From Dolomedes plantarius (Eukaryota; Arthropoda; Arachnida; Araneae; Dolomedidae), in contig OU015493.1 of NCBI GenBank assembly GCA_907164885.2, positions 58,670,802 through 58,734,801 of the forward strand: a stretch of DNA of 64,000 bases, given 5' to 3'. The notes under the pieces were generated by a model, which ran no database searches, was not told the origin of the DNA, and was given only the letters and a program-made list of their open reading frames with translations. The stretch's first letter is position 1. Every line of letters begins with the position of its first letter. A program made the position numbers and the translations under genes. Of this stretch, positions 51,101 through 54,100 are shown piece after piece.

Positions 51101-54100
51101 GTTAATAGCAGAAACCTACTAAAATTTTGTTATCATACACAAAAACACTAAGTAACAAAATTTTAAACATAAAATCAGTTTACCTGTCAATAAATATTCG
51201 ATATGTTTTAGGATGCATAATAGGATGAATGATGTTAATCAGACCTCTCAAGTCCATATCTGGATTCTAAAGATGTAAAACAAAAATGTAATCTTTATTT
51301 CATTATTTTAAAACTAAAACATTATAATCTTGAAATCATGTTCATAAAAAAAAAAGAGAGCAAACATCTATATATCAAAGTTGTTTTGATAAAATCAATA
51401 GCATTTAGGCATAACTCAGTTCATTCTTTGGCGAAAACCTTTATATGACAAAATTTGATTTACATAATTTTACATATAGATGTTCCCAATATTTTGAGTC
51501 CCCTTTTTAAACAGCATATTACACAACACAAAAATATCAATAAACACACTAAATTTGTCAACAGCACATTTGTAAAAATTGGAGACTTTGTATCCAGCAG
51601 TGAGCTACTATGGCAATTATTGCTTTTTAAAAATCAAATTTCTACATTAGATTATGAAATTTTTTTTTAAATGTTTCATATTTATTAAGACAGTAACTTT
51701 CTAATTCTTAATATATATTACATTAGGAAGATTTAAAACAAAATAATCTATGATGTTATAATAAAAGTTTTCAATAATGAAAAAGGAAAATTAAGTTTTT
51801 CTAGTATTGATTTGTTATTTAATTCTTATCTGATGATAAAATTATAAAGCACTAACAATATAAAGATATAGAGTCCAAAAGTAGTTTAGGATGAAAGAGT
51901 TTTAATAATAACATTTAATTACTGGTTATTCATGATTATATGTTAGTATTGATCTGATTCAAATACTGTTTATAAACTTGATGCAAAGTATTAGTAAATG
52001 ATCTAGAAAACCAATAACAAAAAAAAACAAAAAAAAACTCATATAAGGATAAAAAAATAATTTAAGCTGCAGCTTAATATTTTGTTCTTATGAATCATTT
52101 TGTGAAGGAAAAATTTAACAGAAAATATTCTATAAAATATTTTTTAACAGTGAAATATTGCTTATGTTTAAACTAGCAGCTAGAGATTATTCTATACGTA
52201 TAATAGGTTTAAAACAAATTTTAAATAGACTGCTTTTAGTATTGTCATCAGGAGATTAACTTATTGTTTTAGTAAGATGCTAAAAATAATTTTATAAAAC
52301 TGTGAAAATATTGAAAGATACATTTATTATTTAATAGTAAGGATATGACCCTCAAAACACTGCTCATATATAATTTGATAAACATTATTTGGATAGTTTC
52401 AAGGTCATTACATTCTCTTAAACGAGTAAAAATTGCATTAATAGCTAGTACTATTCAATAAGACATTCCATATCATTAACCCTCAAATGGTACAGTGGTT
52501 TGAGATGAAATAGATGGTACGGTCGGTTCGGATCCAACCAAATCTCTTTTTCGTAGGAATAAGTACACAATAAGCATTTTTGCTGTATAATAACATTTAT
52601 TGATAATATTTTACATGAAATAAAAAACTTGTAGAAAAAATGCCCGCTGAATTGTAATTTTTCTAATCAAAGAAAGTCTCTCTGGCATTTACATAACTGT
52701 TTTCTATACGGTGGAACCTCGATATATTGAACCTCAATATAATCAAAGTTTTTCCATTCCCCTTGAACCTTCCTAACACTCCGATGTTATTTATACCTCT
52801 ACATATTGAAGGACTGGTCAGGAAGACCTCAATATTTTGAATTTTTAGTTTGCTTGGCTTGGCACCGCACCTCTATATATCCAAGTTTTTATACGAAAAC
52901 ATCTATATATCAAAGATGTTTTGATAAAATCAATAGCATTTAGGCGTAACTCAGTTCATTCTTTGGCGAAAACCTCTATATGACAAATCAGTCAGAAATC
53001 ACCTCAATAAATCGAACTTCAGTATTTCGAAATCCTCGATAATTCGAAGTTTTCTAGTTCCTCTTGAGGTTCGATATATCGAGGTTCCACTATATTAGGT
53101 CTAAAATGTAATTTAGTCTTGTACCTAGTTTTAGAAGTTAGTGAAACCAAATTTCCGAGCAGTAAAATGTAAAAAATAATATATACTGCCATTTTTTTTA
53201 CCTTCAAGATTACAATAAGAAATTTTAAAATCTTTAAAAAAAATAAAATAAAATAAAAATAGACTAGTGATCATGAATAACATTTTTCTATAAAGAAACT
53301 CATATTTAATGCAACAGTACAACTGGAAATGCTCCAACGGTTTTGTTTAATAATCCTGAATAACTATCAATGCAGTTCAATTTATAGGGCAATTAACTCA
53401 ATAGATGCCCTGAATATTAATAATAGTTCATGCTAGGATGAAGCAATCTATATGAAATAAGATACAATGGGCTCCTCAGTATATGGCACATCCCATCACA
53501 TAGTTCTCAGATGAGGCTTGGTTCTATATGTTGGGTTATGTTAACTTGCAAATTACCTGTATATCATCTGCTGAAAATCCCTTTGCCTCTTACCAAACAC
53601 CACTCCATGATAAAAAAAATTAGAAATTAACATTTTTTAATAGTTTGTGAATCAACTGGATGATTGTGAGTTAGCAGCAGGTATCTTCCTGCAAGATAAA
53701 ATGTGTCTTACATTGGCGAGGAGTAGGGCAAAAATTGAGTCCTTCAGCAAAAAGATAATTTCAAAGGGGCTTCGACCACCATGGTCACTGGATCTGATAC
53801 CAAGACTTATTCCTTTGGGAAAAGTCTATAGAAACAATCCTTGAATTGTGGAAGATTTGAAAGTAGACATCCAACACGAATTGCTGTTATTCCCCCCCCC
53901 CTCCTGATATCTCTGCCAATACATTCAGGAACATGGAATAGCCCATCAAAATGTGTCTGGCAGAAAATGGAGATTATTTCCAGCATTGCATGTATTGCAA
54001 CTGATTAGACATATGTAAAGGTATGCAGAATATTTTTTTGGTTCAGATTCCTTCATCCTAGCAGGAGTTATTACAAAATATTTGGGACCTCTTTCGGAAC

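Noticed and set aside
52500..52545. SINE suggested by ggttcggatcc
   Set aside because: A single B-box-like match without A box, tail or target duplication.
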